Shown one piece after another: positions 48,416 through 57,782 of a DNA stretch of 64,000 nucleotides. This stretch comes from Sphingomonas gellani (GTDB lineage: Bacteria; Pseudomonadota; Alphaproteobacteria; Sphingomonadales; Sphingomonadaceae). The DNA lies in the NCBI RefSeq assembly GCF_900110035.1, contig NZ_FOCF01000005.1, positions 124,001-188,000 of the forward strand, written 5' to 3'. The position numbers were made by a program, and so were the translations under genes. Every line of letters starts with the position of its first letter. Position 1 is the stretch's first letter. Below the pieces are notes generated by a model that was given only the letters and a program-made list of their open reading frames with translations, was not told where the DNA came from and did no database searches.

Positions 48416-49660
48416 TCAACCGTTCCCCGCGCCACTTTCTTCGGCACCGCCGAACGGCCAGCGCCGACGCTCCCGAACAGGCCGGACCAGCGTGCCGCGT
48501 TCGAACAGGAAACCGGCGATATCCGGCTTGCCCGCGGCGTTCAGCACCGTCTGAATGATGATCAGCAACGGCACCGCCAGCAACGCGCCCGCGGTCCCCC
48601 ATACCCACCCCCAGAAGCTGAGCGACACCAGAATCAGCAGCGGGCTGATCGTCAGTCGATGCCCGACCACGAACGGCGTGACCGCGTTCGCCTCGATCAA
48701 ATGGCATCCATACATCATCGCCGGCGGCAACAGCGCGGTCCAGATATCGGCAAAGGTCATCAGCCCGCCGATCGCGAGCAGGAACGCCGCGACCACCGGC
48801 CCGAAATACGGAACGTAGTTGAACAGGGCGACGATGCCGCCCCACATCACCGGGTAGGGCATGCCGAGCAGGTACAGGGCGCCCGCGACGATCGCCCCAA
48901 GCAACAGGTTGATGACCGTGATCGTGCCCAGATAGGCGGACACGTCGTCGACCACATCCTGGATCACCCGCGCGGTCGCCATCGCGCCGTCGAAGCTGGT
49001 GCGACCGGCGATCGTCCGCTTCCTCATCCGAGTCCAGCCCGACAGGAAGAAGAAGATCACCAGGACGCCGAACAGCACCTGGACGATAACGGCGGGTGCC
49101 GACGTCGCCGCCAGCTCCAGGAACGAACTGGGCGGAGACACGGCGGCGTTGGGCGTGCGGCGGATCGGCGTATCGGCCACCGTTCGCAGGGTTCGGTTCA
49201 CATACTTCTCGAGATTGGAATATAGATCCAGCAGCGGCGCCAGGTTGCTCTGAATGCGATCGATCCGGCTGGGCAACAGACGGAAGAAGTCGGTCGCTGG
49301 CACCAGGATCGCCGCCACCGCGACATTGGCCGCGACGATGAACACCAACAGGCACAGGATCGCAGCCAAGGCAGACGGGACCCGCCGCCGTTCCAGCCAC
49401 TCCAGCACCGGAACCAGCGCGATCGCGATCACCAGCGCCACCGTCAGCGGCAGGAAGAATTCGGCCCCCGACTTCAGCGCGAACGGAAGCGCCAGGACCA
49501 GCCCGGCCGTTGCCACCAGCGTCAGCCCGGCCAGCATCCGGTCGCGCCGCTCCGCCACCGGGCCGGCCTCTCCCATCTCATCGACCACGGCGGCCGCGGG
49601 CGCAGCCGGCACGCCCTTGTCGGCATCGATACGGCGTCGGGTTTCACCGGGGCTGTCCAT
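48416..49660 (-). CDS. AI-2E family (PerM/TqsA-like) transporter
   Basis: An inner-membrane permease of 414 residues with about eight helices. After a polar N-terminus come 'LALPFALKSGAEFFLPLTVALVIAIALVPVLEWL' (helices 1-2), a central soluble region (residues ~130-200), and the conserved C-terminal part 'PYPVMWGGIVALFNYVPYFGPVVAAFLLA', 'LLPPAMMYGCHLIEANAVTPFVVGHRLTISPLLILVSLSFWGWVWG' (elements). Members export autoinducer-2 or act as Na+/H+ antiporters; the substrate here is unknown. Confidence 0.88.
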   Translation of the reverse strand: MDSPGETRRRIDADKGVPAAPAAAVVDEMGEAGPVAERRDRMLAGLTLVATAGLVLALPFALKSGAEFFLPLTVALVIAIALVPVLEWLERRRVPSALAAILCLLVFIVAANVAVAAILVPATDFFRLLPSRIDRIQSNLAPLLDLYSNLEKYVNRTLRTVADTPIRRTPNAAVSPPSSFLELAATSAPAVIVQVLFGVLVIFFFLSGWTRMRKRTIAGRTSFDGAMATARVIQDVVDDVSAYLGTITVINLLLGAIVAGALYLLGMPYPVMWGGIVALFNYVPYFGPVVAAFLLAIGGLMTFADIWTALLPPAMMYGCHLIEANAVTPFVVGHRLTISPLLILVSLSFWGWVWGTAGALLAVPLLIIIQTVLNAAGKPDIAGFLFERGTLVRPVRERRRWPFGGAEESGAGNG

Positions 49661-49772
49661 GGCCTCCGGTCTTAGCGGCGCAGCGGGGCGGGTGCCAGCG
49701 TCATGACGAACGCTTCGCGAACAAACACTTCACTTGCCCTCTTGGCGGAGGCCGGGCACCAACGCCGGCATC

Positions 49773-51116
49773 ATGGCGTCGAAACTCTCCCTCCCCGCCG
49801 CGGGCCTCGCGCTCGTCGCCCTTGCCGCTCCCGCATTCGCACGCGGTCCCGCCGCGCGTCCGGACCCGGCCGCGCTACGGTCCAGCGTGGAGCGGCTGGT
49901 CGGCTTCGGCACGCGCCACACGCTGTCCACCACCACCGATCCCTTGCGTGGCATCGGCGCGGCGCGGCGGTGGGCGGCGGAGCGATTCGGGCAGATCGGC
50001 CGCGACTGCGGCGGTTGCCTGGTGGTGGAGACGATCGGCCGTGACTTCACCGGGCCGCGCGCGCCGGACGGAATCCGGGTGGAGGATGTGCTCGCGATCC
50101 AGCGCGGGACCGGCGACCCGAACAGGGTGGTGATCGTGCAGGGCCATATCGACAGCCGCGTCAACGACGTGATGGATGCCACCACCGACGCACCGGGCGC
50201 GAACGACGACGCGTCCGGCGTCGCGCTGGTCATGGAGGCGGCACGCCTGCTCAGCCGCGAGAAACTTGCCGGGACGATCGTCTACGCCGCGCTGTCGGGC
50301 GAGGAACAGGGGCTTTGGGGCGGACAATTGCTGGCGGAGACGGCCCGCGCCCGCGGTTGGCACGTCGCGGCGGTGCTGAACAATGACATCGTCGGCAACA
50401 CGCACGGGATCGGCGGCGAGCACGTCACCGATCGCGTGCGCATCTTCTCCGAAGGGATCGGCTCCGGTGCCCACGCGGATACGAAGGGACAGCGAGCGAT
50501 CGGCGGAGAGGATGACGGCCCCTCACGCGCTCTCGCCAAGGCGGCGGTGAAGGCCGCCGCCACCGACCGGACGATCGGCCTCGAGGCGATCGCGATCCGC
50601 CGCCCCGACCGGTTCCAGCGCGGGGGCGATCACCTGCCCTTCCTCGAACTGGGCTACCCCGCGATCCGCTTCACCGAGGCGACCGAGAACTACGACAGAC
50701 AGCATCAGACCGTCCGCACGGAGGGTGTCCGGCGATATGGCGACACGGTTGAGTTCGTCGACTTTCCCTACCTCGCCCGCGTCACCGCGCTGAACGTTGC
50801 GCTGCTGCGGCAACTGGCGGGCGCCCCGCCCGCGCCAGCCCGCGCCTCCATCGCCGGCGCGCTGAGCGACGACACGCATGTCGACTGGTCACCCGTGCGC
50901 TCGGCGGCCGGTTACCGCATCCGCTGGCGCCGCGCCGACTTGTACGCATGGACGGACAGCCGCGACGTGCCCGCCACGGCGACCGGGCTGGACCTGTCCC
51001 ACGTCAACATTGATGATCATTTTTTTGGTGTGTCGGCGCTGGCCGCGGATGGGTCGGAGAGCCTGGTCACCTTTGCCGGGGTCCCGCCCCGGCCCCCGCT
51101 GGGGAGTACCCGCTGA
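49773..51116 (+). CDS. Exported M28-family metallopeptidase with C-terminal beta domain
   Basis: The protein has 447 residues from the ATG at 49773. The signal peptide is 'LPAAGLALVALAAPAFA'. Zinc-site motifs of M28 aminopeptidases are present: 'VIVQGHIDSR', 'APGANDDASGVALVMEAARLL' and 'YAALSGEEQGLWGGQLLA'; 'HLPFLELGYPAIRFTE' carries a further ligand region. The last ~95 residues ('VDWSPVRSAAGYRIRWRRAD') look like a fibronectin-III-type fold, often used for substrate or surface contact. It probably trims peptides in the periplasm or outside. Confidence 0.9.
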   Translation: MASKLSLPAAGLALVALAAPAFARGPAARPDPAALRSSVERLVGFGTRHTLSTTTDPLRGIGAARRWAAERFGQIGRDCGGCLVVETIGRDFTGPRAPDGIRVEDVLAIQRGTGDPNRVVIVQGHIDSRVNDVMDATTDAPGANDDASGVALVMEAARLLSREKLAGTIVYAALSGEEQGLWGGQLLAETARARGWHVAAVLNNDIVGNTHGIGGEHVTDRVRIFSEGIGSGAHADTKGQRAIGGEDDGPSRALAKAAVKAAATDRTIGLEAIAIRRPDRFQRGGDHLPFLELGYPAIRFTEATENYDRQHQTVRTEGVRRYGDTVEFVDFPYLARVTALNVALLRQLAGAPPAPARASIAGALSDDTHVDWSPVRSAAGYRIRWRRADLYAWTDSRDVPATATGLDLSHVNIDDHFFGVSALAADGSESLVTFAGVPPRPPLGSTR

Positions 51117-51125
51117 GGGGCGAGG

Positions 51126-51305
51126 TCAGTGCCCGCCGCGTCCTGGCGGCAGGCAACGGTCACCGCGACGGATCAGGCTCAGTTCCAGATCGGCCTGGCG
51201 GTCGCGCAGGATGAAATCCAGCATGACGCGCTCTTCGGCGCTGTTCGCCCGCTCCATCTGCTCGCGCAGACCGGCGATATCCGCATGGATGTTACGGTCG
51301 AGCAT
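51126..51305 (-). CDS. Small helical protein, unknown function
   Basis: The protein has 59 residues from an ATG at 51305; the frame is open to a TTG at 51353. 'HADIAGLREQMERANSAEERVMLDFILRDRQADLEL' is strongly helical with regular Leu/Met spacing, followed by a short polar tail. Codon use matches the genome. About 190 bases of unusually AT-rich sequence separate it from the divergent thioesterase gene and probably hold both promoters. Confidence 0.6.
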   Translation of the reverse strand: MLDRNIHADIAGLREQMERANSAEERVMLDFILRDRQADLELSLIRRGDRCLPPGRGGH

Positions 51306-51498
51306 AAGGAAACCGCGACTCCGACTGACGATCTGTCGCAGCACCTTAGACAACAGGTCGGCTATTTGCGATAATTTGAATTGATCTTTTTCACACTGGG
51401 CACCCTACTTGTAAAAAGTTGCGTGGCGGCGCGCTGCGACAGATCCCCCGGCACGGCGGCACTTGACGCCGTCACCGCTTTGGCCCTGTGATTCGGCG

Positions 51499-52392
51499 AT
51501 GAGCGACATCGTCCATCCCGAACCCGCGGCGCTTGCCCGTGAACTGATCGATCTCCTCGATGTGGAGCAGGTCGGCACCGACCTGTTCCGCGGCGGTCGT
51601 CAGCCGGGCGGGGTCGGCCGCGTGTTCGGCGGCCAGGTCATCGCCCAGGCGCTGCAAGCCGCGCAGCGATCGGTCGAGGGCAAGGACGCGCATTCGCTGC
51701 ACGCCTATTTTATGCGGCCGGGTGACGAGAACTTCCCGATCACCTATCAGGTCGTGCGCGACTTCGACGGGCGCAGCTTCGCCACGCGTCGCGTGATCGC
51801 GACTCAGGGCGACCAGCCGATCCTGAACCTCGCCGCCTCGTTCCAGACGCGCGAGGATGGTGTCGCGCACCAGGATGCGATGCCCGACGTCCCCGCGCCG
51901 GAGGATCTGCGATCGGAGGCCGAGTTGCGGGATGTGCTCGCGGGCCGGGTGCCGGAGGGTATACGCCGCTATCTGATGCGCGCCCGACCCATCGAGATCA
52001 GGCCGGTCAACCCCGGCATCTGGTTCAAGACCGAGGCGTCGCCGCCACGCCAGTTCAGCTGGTTTCGTCTCGTCGCCCCGGCGCCGGACGATCCCGACCT
52101 GCACCGCGCGATCCTGGCCTATGCCTCCGACATGATGCTGCTGGGCACGTCCATGCTGCCCCATGGCATGAACTGGATGATGCCGGGCGTGCAAAGCGCC
52201 AGCCTGGACCACGCGCTGTGGTTGCACGAACCCTTCCGTGCCGACGACTGGCTGCTTTACGCGTGCGACAGCGACTGGGCAGGACATGCGCGCGGCCTGA
52301 ACCGGGGTCGCATCTTCACACGCGACGGGACCCTGGTGGCGAGCGTGGCGCAGGAGGGGCTGATCCGGCGCAGGAATAGGCCCGGGGATTGA
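51499..52392 (+). CDS. tesB: Acyl-CoA thioesterase II
   Basis: A double hot-dog thioesterase that hydrolyses acyl-CoA to free acid and CoA. It has 297 residues from the ATG at 51499. 'GRVFGGQVIAQALQAAQRSV', 'LHAYFMRPGD', 'ILAYASDMMLLGTSM' with the catalytic Asp, and 'SLDHALWLHEPFRADDWLLYACDS' are characteristic TesB motifs. Confidence 0.95.
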   Translation: MSDIVHPEPAALARELIDLLDVEQVGTDLFRGGRQPGGVGRVFGGQVIAQALQAAQRSVEGKDAHSLHAYFMRPGDENFPITYQVVRDFDGRSFATRRVIATQGDQPILNLAASFQTREDGVAHQDAMPDVPAPEDLRSEAELRDVLAGRVPEGIRRYLMRARPIEIRPVNPGIWFKTEASPPRQFSWFRLVAPAPDDPDLHRAILAYASDMMLLGTSMLPHGMNWMMPGVQSASLDHALWLHEPFRADDWLLYACDSDWAGHARGLNRGRIFTRDGTLVASVAQEGLIRRRNRPGD

Positions 52393-52542
52393 GGTGACGG
52401 GCGCCCCGACTCGCCCGGACCTGCCGCGCAGGCTCGCGGTGGTCGTTGTTTCGTGCCACGCTGCCTGAATGCTTGACATAGCGCCGCCTCATCCCATTCC
52501 GACAAGGCTGCCATCGGCCGCCACCGATGCCGAGGCTCGGGC

Positions 52543-53772
52543 ATGATCGCGCCGGCAAATCGCGCGGTGGCGCTGGTCCTGGCCGGTGTCGCGATCGACA
52601 TCATCGGCTTCGGCATCGTCATGCCCGTTCTACCCAGCCTCATCACCCGGCTGGGGCACATGGACCTGGCATCGGCCAGCCGGGTGGCGGGGTGGATGAT
52701 GGCCAGCTTCGCCGTCGCGCAGTTCTTTGCCGGGCCGGTGCTAGGCAATCTGGGCGACCGGTTCGGGCGTCGGGTCGTGCTGGTCGCGTCGATGACCGCG
52801 TTCGCGATCGACTGCGCGCTGATGGCGATGGCGCCGACCATCGCCTGGCTGTTCGCCGGTCGCTTCATCGCCGGCATCGCGGGCGCGACCTTCGGGCCGG
52901 CAAGCGCCGTGATCGCCGACACCACGCCGCCGGAACGGCGCGCCGCCAGCTTCGGGCTGCTCGGCGCCGCTTTCGGGATCGGGTTCATCATCGGCCCGGC
53001 GCTGGGCGGGCTGTCGGCGCAATGGGGTGAGCGGACGCCCTTCATCGTCGCCGCCGGGCTGGCCGCAGCCAATGCGTTGCTGATGCTGTTCTTCCTGCCC
53101 GAAACACTGAAGCCGGAGAACCGTCGCCCCTTCCGCCTGCGCGACGCGCACGTCATCGGCGCCTTCCGCCCCTTGTTCCAGGCGGGCGACGCGGCTCCGT
53201 TGCTGGTCGGCTGGTTCCTGTGGCAATTGGGCGGCGCGGTGTACCCGGCGACATGGGCGTTCTGGGCCGCGATCCGCTTCGGCTGGGACGCGACGGCGAT
53301 CGGATGGAGCCTGGCCTGGGTCGGCCTGTTGTCCGCGCTGGTGCAGGTGTTCGTGACCAAGCGGATGGTCGCTCGCCTGGGGGAGCATCGCACCGCGCTG
53401 ATCGGCCTGTTTTCCGGCGCGGCGACGCTGGTCGGCGTCGCGTTCGCCACGCAGGGGTGGCAGGTCTATGCCTTGTTCCTGATCGGCGGCTTGGGCCAGG
53501 TCGCGTGGCCTGCGATGAACGGGCTGCTGTCGCGCCGGGTCGACGCGACACGTCAGGGCGTGTTGCAGGGCGGCATCGGCTCCATGAACTCCGTCGCCGC
53601 GATCCTCGGGCCCATCCTGGCCGCGCAGAGCCTCGCCTGGGGAAGCCGGCACGCGTTCGATGGCGCAGCCTTCCTGGTCGCCGCCGCGCTGATCGGCACC
53701 ACATGCGCGATCATTGCGCGGATGGTCCCGCGTCCCCAGCTTTCGGCCGAACCCGCCGGAGACAACGCATGA
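52543..53772 (+). CDS. Major facilitator exporter, TCR/Tet type
   Basis: A 409-residue, 12-helix proton-coupled drug exporter of the DHA1 group. 'DIIGFGIVMPVLPSLI' in helix 1, motif A 'GNLGDRFGRRVVL' after helix 2, 'GRFIAGIAGATFGPASAVIAD' and 'GAAFGIGFIIGPALGGL' (motif C) are those of tetracycline-type exporters. Resistance to tetracycline cannot be inferred from this alone; chromosomal homologues of unknown substrate are common. It overlaps the glutathione transferase gene by four bases. Confidence 0.92.
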   Translation: MIAPANRAVALVLAGVAIDIIGFGIVMPVLPSLITRLGHMDLASASRVAGWMMASFAVAQFFAGPVLGNLGDRFGRRVVLVASMTAFAIDCALMAMAPTIAWLFAGRFIAGIAGATFGPASAVIADTTPPERRAASFGLLGAAFGIGFIIGPALGGLSAQWGERTPFIVAAGLAAANALLMLFFLPETLKPENRRPFRLRDAHVIGAFRPLFQAGDAAPLLVGWFLWQLGGAVYPATWAFWAAIRFGWDATAIGWSLAWVGLLSALVQVFVTKRMVARLGEHRTALIGLFSGAATLVGVAFATQGWQVYALFLIGGLGQVAWPAMNGLLSRRVDATRQGVLQGGIGSMNSVAAILGPILAAQSLAWGSRHAFDGAAFLVAAALIGTTCAIIARMVPRPQLSAEPAGDNA

Positions 53773-54470
53773 TCGATCTACATTACTGGCCGACGCCAAA
53801 CGGGCACAAGGTCGCAATCTTCCTCGAAGAAGCCGAACTGCCCTACCGCATCCACCCGGTCGACATCGGCAAGGGTGAGCAGTTCCACCCAGAGTTCCTG
53901 GCCATCGCACCGAACAATCGCATGCCGGCGATCGTCGACACCGCACCGGCGGATGGTGGCGCGCCGGTGTCGCTGTTCGAATCCGGTGCGATCCTGATGT
54001 ACCTGGCGGAAAAGACGGGGCGCTTCCTGCCGTCGGATCTCCGCGCCCGGTACGAGGCGGTGCAGTGGCTGATGTGGCAGATGGGCGGCCTTGGCCCGAT
54101 GCTCGGCCAGAACCACCATTTCAGCCGCTACGCACCCGAGAAGATCCCCTACGCCATCGACCGCTACCAGAAGGAGACGGCGCGCCTCTACGGCGTCCTG
54201 GATCGTCGGCTGGCGGATCGGCCGTTCGTTGCGGGCGAGTATTCGATCGCCGACATGGCCGCCTATCCCTGGATCGTCCCGTACGAGGCGCAGGGTCAGC
54301 GATTGGAGGACTATCCCAATCTGCACCGCTGGTTCGACACAATCGCCGCACGCCCCGCCGTCATCGCGGCGTATGAGAAGGGAAAGGCGCTCCAGCCCGC
54401 GCCCACGCCGCTCACCGACGAACAGCGCCGCAACCTGTTTGGGCAGGGCGGCACCGGCGGCTCACGCTGA
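53769..54470 (+). CDS. Glutathione S-transferase, YghU/YfcG-like
   Basis: A 233-residue glutathione-dependent oxidoreductase. The thioredoxin-like N-terminal domain 'DLHYWPTPNGHKVAIFLEEAELPY' has the T-P-N-G-x-K signature of Nu-class enzymes, and 'LFESGAILMYLAEKTGRFLP' binds glutathione. The helical C-terminal domain includes 'MGGLGPMLGQNHHFSRYAPEKIPYAIDRY' and 'GEYSIADMAAYPWIVPY'. It reduces disulfides or organic peroxides in the cytoplasm. Coupled translation with the exporter suggests a shared stress or detoxification role. Confidence 0.92.
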   Translation: MIDLHYWPTPNGHKVAIFLEEAELPYRIHPVDIGKGEQFHPEFLAIAPNNRMPAIVDTAPADGGAPVSLFESGAILMYLAEKTGRFLPSDLRARYEAVQWLMWQMGGLGPMLGQNHHFSRYAPEKIPYAIDRYQKETARLYGVLDRRLADRPFVAGEYSIADMAAYPWIVPYEAQGQRLEDYPNLHRWFDTIAARPAVIAAYEKGKALQPAPTPLTDEQRRNLFGQGGTGGSR

Positions 54471-54585
54471 CGCCAAGCGGCGTCCGACACAGTTTGCGAC
54501 AACTCCGCGCGCGCCTTGACACATGCGGGCGACACCTGCGCGCCATACGCTCTCGGCGCGCGGGCGCCGTGTCCGCTCAAAGGGT

Positions 54586-55026
54586 ATGACGATGAACAGG
54601 TGTTTGGTCGCAATAGCATTGGGCGTTGCCGCGACAGGGACCGCCGCCACGGCCCAGGACGCCGCGCCGCGTGGCCGTGGCATGTCGGTGATGCGAGCCG
54701 ACGCGAACGGCGACGGGATCGTCACCCGCGCGGAGTTCCAGGCCGATGTCGATGCGCGCTTCGCCCGCATGGATCGCAACGGCGATGGCGTGCTCGGGCC
54801 TGACGAGGGCCCGCGTTGGGGACGTGGGCGTGGAGCGGAGGCTGGCGCGGACGCTCAAGCCGCCCCCTCCCCGTCGATGACGCGGGATCAGTTCCGCGAA
54901 CGCGCGATGCGGCGCTTCGACCGGCTGGACACGAACCGGGACGGCCGGCTTGAACAGGCGGAGATCGCCGCCGGTCAGAACCAACGCGGCCAATCGGCGA
55001 GCGCGCCGCAACCGCCTGACTATTGA
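54586..55026 (+). CDS. Exported EF-hand calcium-binding protein
   Basis: The protein has 146 residues from the ATG at 54586, with AAAGGG before it. The signal peptide is 'CLVAIALGVAATGTAATA'. Three canonical EF-hand loops follow: 'DANGDGIVTRAE', 'DRNGDGVLGPDE' and 'DTNRDGRLEQAE', each with Asp/Asn at 1, 3 and 5 and Glu at 12. A Gly/Arg/Ala linker separates the second and third. It probably binds calcium in the periplasm. It lies 57 bases before a two-component system on the same strand. Confidence 0.9.
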   Translation: MTMNRCLVAIALGVAATGTAATAQDAAPRGRGMSVMRADANGDGIVTRAEFQADVDARFARMDRNGDGVLGPDEGPRWGRGRGAEAGADAQAAPSPSMTRDQFRERAMRRFDRLDTNRDGRLEQAEIAAGQNQRGQSASAPQPPDY

Positions 55027-55083
55027 ACGGCAGGATGGACCGGCACCCCGCGAACCGCCCCGCTTTCTGAGCGAGCTTTTCCC

Positions 55084-55824
55084 ATGTTAGAGCCGTCCGC
55101 GATGGGTGACACCCCGCATCTCCTGCTGGTCGACGACGAGCGCTCGATCCGTGAGCCACTGGCCCAGTACCTCACCCGGCAGGGGTTCCGCGTCACCCAG
55201 GCGGGCGATGCGGAGGGTGCGCGGACTCGCATGGCGGCCTATGCCATCGACCTCGCCATCATCGACATCATGATGCCGGGCGAGGACGGCCTGTCGCTCT
55301 GCCGCCACATCGCCGCGACCAGCCAGGTACCGGTGGTCCTGCTGACCGCAAAGAGCGAGGAAACGGACCGCATCGTCGGGCTGGAGATGGGCGCCGACGA
55401 TTATGTGGTGAAGCCGTTTTCCCCGCGAGAGCTTTCGGCCCGGATCAAGGCGATCCTGCGCCGCGCGGCGGGCGGCGGCGGTGCGCGCCACCATGCTCCG
55501 GAAAGCGGCTCCTACGCCTTTGCCGGCTGGGTCCTGAAATCGGGCGAGCGGACGCTGGTGGACCGCGACGGCGTATCCGTGCCGCTGTCGACGGGCGAGT
55601 ACAACCTGCTGCTCGCGCTGGCGACCCGGCCGCGCCAGGTGCTGACCCGCGACCAGTTGCTCGACCTGACGCAGGGGCGAGAGGCGGCCGCGTTCGACCG
55701 CGCGGTGGACAATCAGATCAGCCGCCTGCGCCGCAAGATCGAAGCGGACCCCCGCAATCCCGACATCATCAAGACCGTGTGGGGTGGCGGCTATACGCTG
55801 GCGGCGGAAGTGACGCGGCTGTGA
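55084..55824 (+). CDS. OmpR-family response regulator
   Basis: The protein has 246 residues. The receiver domain has 'LLLVDDERS', phosphoacceptor Asp61 in 'LAIIDIMMPGEDGL', 'LLTAKSEE' and 'DYVVKPF'. The winged-helix output domain ends in 'AVDNQISRLRRKIEADP' and 'IIKTVWGGGYTLA'. It is an intact transcription factor activated by the histidine kinase 16 bases downstream. An in-frame ATG six codons in could be the true start. Confidence 0.95.
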   Translation: MLEPSAMGDTPHLLLVDDERSIREPLAQYLTRQGFRVTQAGDAEGARTRMAAYAIDLAIIDIMMPGEDGLSLCRHIAATSQVPVVLLTAKSEETDRIVGLEMGADDYVVKPFSPRELSARIKAILRRAAGGGGARHHAPESGSYAFAGWVLKSGERTLVDRDGVSVPLSTGEYNLLLALATRPRQVLTRDQLLDLTQGREAAAFDRAVDNQISRLRRKIEADPRNPDIIKTVWGGGYTLAAEVTRL

Positions 55825-55840
55825 CCATCCCCAGCCCCGT

Positions 55841-57190
55841 TTGTGGCCGCGCAGCCTTGCGGGACAGATGGCCGTTCTGATCGCCATCGCCCTGTTCGTC
55901 GCGCAGGCGGTCAATTTCGGTCTGATCCTGCGCGAACGCGCCCGCTTTCGCGTCGATCAGGCGACCCGGCCGGTGGCGACGCGCATCGCCGACGCGCTGG
56001 AGCGGGAGGCGCGCGACGGGCGCATCCTGGCCCCCGATCGCGGCCGCGTCCGCCGCGTCGACGCGAACCCGATCGGCATCGGCTACCAACGCTTTCCGAA
56101 CATCGCGGACGAACTCGGCCGCCAGCTGGACGAGGTCGGCGTGCGGCATCTGCGCATCGACACGGGTCTGGTTCCCCCGTCGGAACAGGGCCGCTGGGCG
56201 GACCGGCGGGCGCACCGCGACCCGGACGACCGCCCGGCCGACATGCTGATGCTGGCGGTCCAGGAACAGGGTGGCCGCTGGCTGCTGGTGCGCCTGCCCT
56301 GGCCCGGCGTCGGCCCGCACCTGCTGCTGGCGCTCGCGACCCAGACGCTGATCCTGTACGGTATCATCCTGTTGCCGGTGTTGTGGATCGCACGACGGCT
56401 GTCGCGTCCGTTACGCGACCTGACGCTCGCCGCCGGGCGATTCGATCCGCAACGCCCGGCGGAAGACGTGGCGGAGGGCGGGCCGGAGGATCTGCGTCAG
56501 CTCGTCGTCGCGTTCAACCTGTTGCAGGGCCGCGTCCGCGCGATGCTGGACGAAAAGGACAGGATGCTCGGCGCGATCGGCCATGACCTGCGCACGCCGC
56601 TCGCCGCACTGAGGGTCCGGATCGAGTCGGTGGAGGATGAAACCGACCGCGCCCGCATGGTCGACACGGTGACGGAGATGAGCCGCACGCTGGACGACAT
56701 CCTCTCGCTGGCCCGGCTCGGCCGGCCGAGCGAGCCGGCGACCGAGGTGGACCTGGCCGCCCTTGTCGATGCGGTGGTGGAGGACTTCCGCGATCTGGAC
56801 CAGGATGTCTCCTTTGCGGAGGCGGATCGCTTGCCGCTGCGCCTGCGCCCATCGCTGATGCGCCGCGCGGTCCGCAATCTGGTCGAGAATGCGCTGAAAT
56901 ATGGCGGAAGCGCGCGCGTACGCATCGACGCCGCGGCCGACCGTGTCGCGATCGTCGTCAGCGACGACGGACCCGGCATCCCGCCGGAGCATCTGCGTGC
57001 GGTGTTCGAGCCATTCACCCGCCTGGAACTTTCGCGGAATCGAGAGACGGGCGGCATCGGCCTTGGTCTGGCACTGGCCCGCGCCATCGTGATGGAGGCG
57101 GGCGGCGACATCCTGCTGGTCAATCGACAGGAAGGCGGGCTGGACGCCACCATCGCCCTGCCCCGCCGCGGCGGCTCGGCCACCGCCTGA
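55841..57190 (+). CDS. Sensor histidine kinase partner of the OmpR-type regulator
   Basis: The protein has 449 residues from a TTG at 55841. Two membrane helices (residues ~9-30 and ~160-184) flank a periplasmic sensor of ~130 residues rich in Arg/Asp. A HAMP-like segment is followed by the dimerisation helix with intact His248 in 'AIGHDLRTPLAALR'. The ATPase domain has 'NLVENALKYGG', 'DDGPGIPPEHL', 'FEPFTRLE' and 'GGIGLGLALARAIV'. It has the EnvZ-type layout; the signal is unknown, though calcium or envelope stress is conceivable given the EF-hand neighbour. Confidence 0.94.
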   Translation: MWPRSLAGQMAVLIAIALFVAQAVNFGLILRERARFRVDQATRPVATRIADALEREARDGRILAPDRGRVRRVDANPIGIGYQRFPNIADELGRQLDEVGVRHLRIDTGLVPPSEQGRWADRRAHRDPDDRPADMLMLAVQEQGGRWLLVRLPWPGVGPHLLLALATQTLILYGIILLPVLWIARRLSRPLRDLTLAAGRFDPQRPAEDVAEGGPEDLRQLVVAFNLLQGRVRAMLDEKDRMLGAIGHDLRTPLAALRVRIESVEDETDRARMVDTVTEMSRTLDDILSLARLGRPSEPATEVDLAALVDAVVEDFRDLDQDVSFAEADRLPLRLRPSLMRRAVRNLVENALKYGGSARVRIDAAADRVAIVVSDDGPGIPPEHLRAVFEPFTRLELSRNRETGGIGLGLALARAIVMEAGGDILLVNRQEGGLDATIALPRRGGSATA

Positions 57191-57212
57191 ACACGCATAC
57201 CGGATGAAACGG

Positions 57213-57289
57213 TGGTGACCCCGACTGGATTCGAACCAGTGGCCCTCAGATTAGGAATCTGATGCTCTATCCTGCTGAGCTACGGAGTC
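57213..57289 (-). tRNA. tRNA-Arg (CCT)
   Basis: The 77-base cloverleaf on the minus strand has acceptor GACTCCG/CGGGGTC, discriminator A and an encoded CCA. The anticodon loop TTCCTAA gives anticodon CCT, reading the AGG arginine codon, which is rare in such a GC-rich genome. Confidence 0.96.
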
Positions 57290-57347
57290 ACGCCGACGCC
57301 TCTTACCCGCAGCCGGACGGCCGGTCCAGCGTCGCGCTTGGCCGGGA

Positions 57348-57782
57348 TCAGTTGACCTGATCGGGCGGGACGACCGGCAGCGGCAGTGGCGCGATCGGCA
57401 CGCCCTCGTCCACCAGCGCCTTCGCCTCCGCCAGGCTCGCCTGCCCATGGATCGGCGCGGCAGGCTCATCGCCATCATGCATCGCCCGCGCCCTTGCGGC
57501 GAAGCCTCCGCCGACCCAGGTCGACCCCTCCAACATCTTCCCCTGCGCCGCGGCCATCGCCTGCATCACCTGCTTGAGCTGCCCGGCATCGATAGAACCG
57601 CCGGACCGTCGATTTCCCTTCGGCCCGATCGCGGGCGTCATCAGCGCCTTCTCCACCTCCGCACTGTCGCAGGTCGGGCAACGCACCTGCCGGTCACGCC
57701 GCTGGCTTTCCCACCCCTCTGACGAGGCGAACCACGCCTCGAACACATGGCCGGCGTCGCATCGCAGGTCGAATACGATCAT
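57348..57782 (-). CDS. DUF1178 family protein
   Basis: The protein has 144 residues from the ATG at 57782. The N-terminus 'MIVFDLRCDAGHVFEAWFASS' and 'VRCPTCDSAEVEKALMTPAI' form a probable zinc ribbon with paired cysteines, typical of DUF1178. The central part is variable and the end 'LVDEGVPIAPLPLP' is conserved. The function is unknown. It overlaps the Nit hydrolase gene by four bases, a pairing common in alphaproteobacteria. Confidence 0.88.
   Translation of the reverse strand: MIVFDLRCDAGHVFEAWFASSEGWESQRRDRQVRCPTCDSAEVEKALMTPAIGPKGNRRSGGSIDAGQLKQVMQAMAAAQGKMLEGSTWVGGGFAARARAMHDGDEPAAPIHGQASLAEAKALVDEGVPIAPLPLPVVPPDQVN

Noticed and set aside
52474..52510. TTGACA upstream of the Tet-type exporter as its promoter
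   Set aside because: The sequence 17 bases on is not -10-like, so the match is not enough to call.
52543..53772. Acquired tetracycline-resistance gene
   Set aside because: Base composition and coupling to the glutathione transferase gene match the chromosome; Tet-type motifs alone do not show the substrate.
54516..54550. TTGACA at 54516 as a promoter for the EF-hand gene
   Set aside because: No acceptable -10 hexamer at 16-18 bases; the nearest AT-containing element is too far away.
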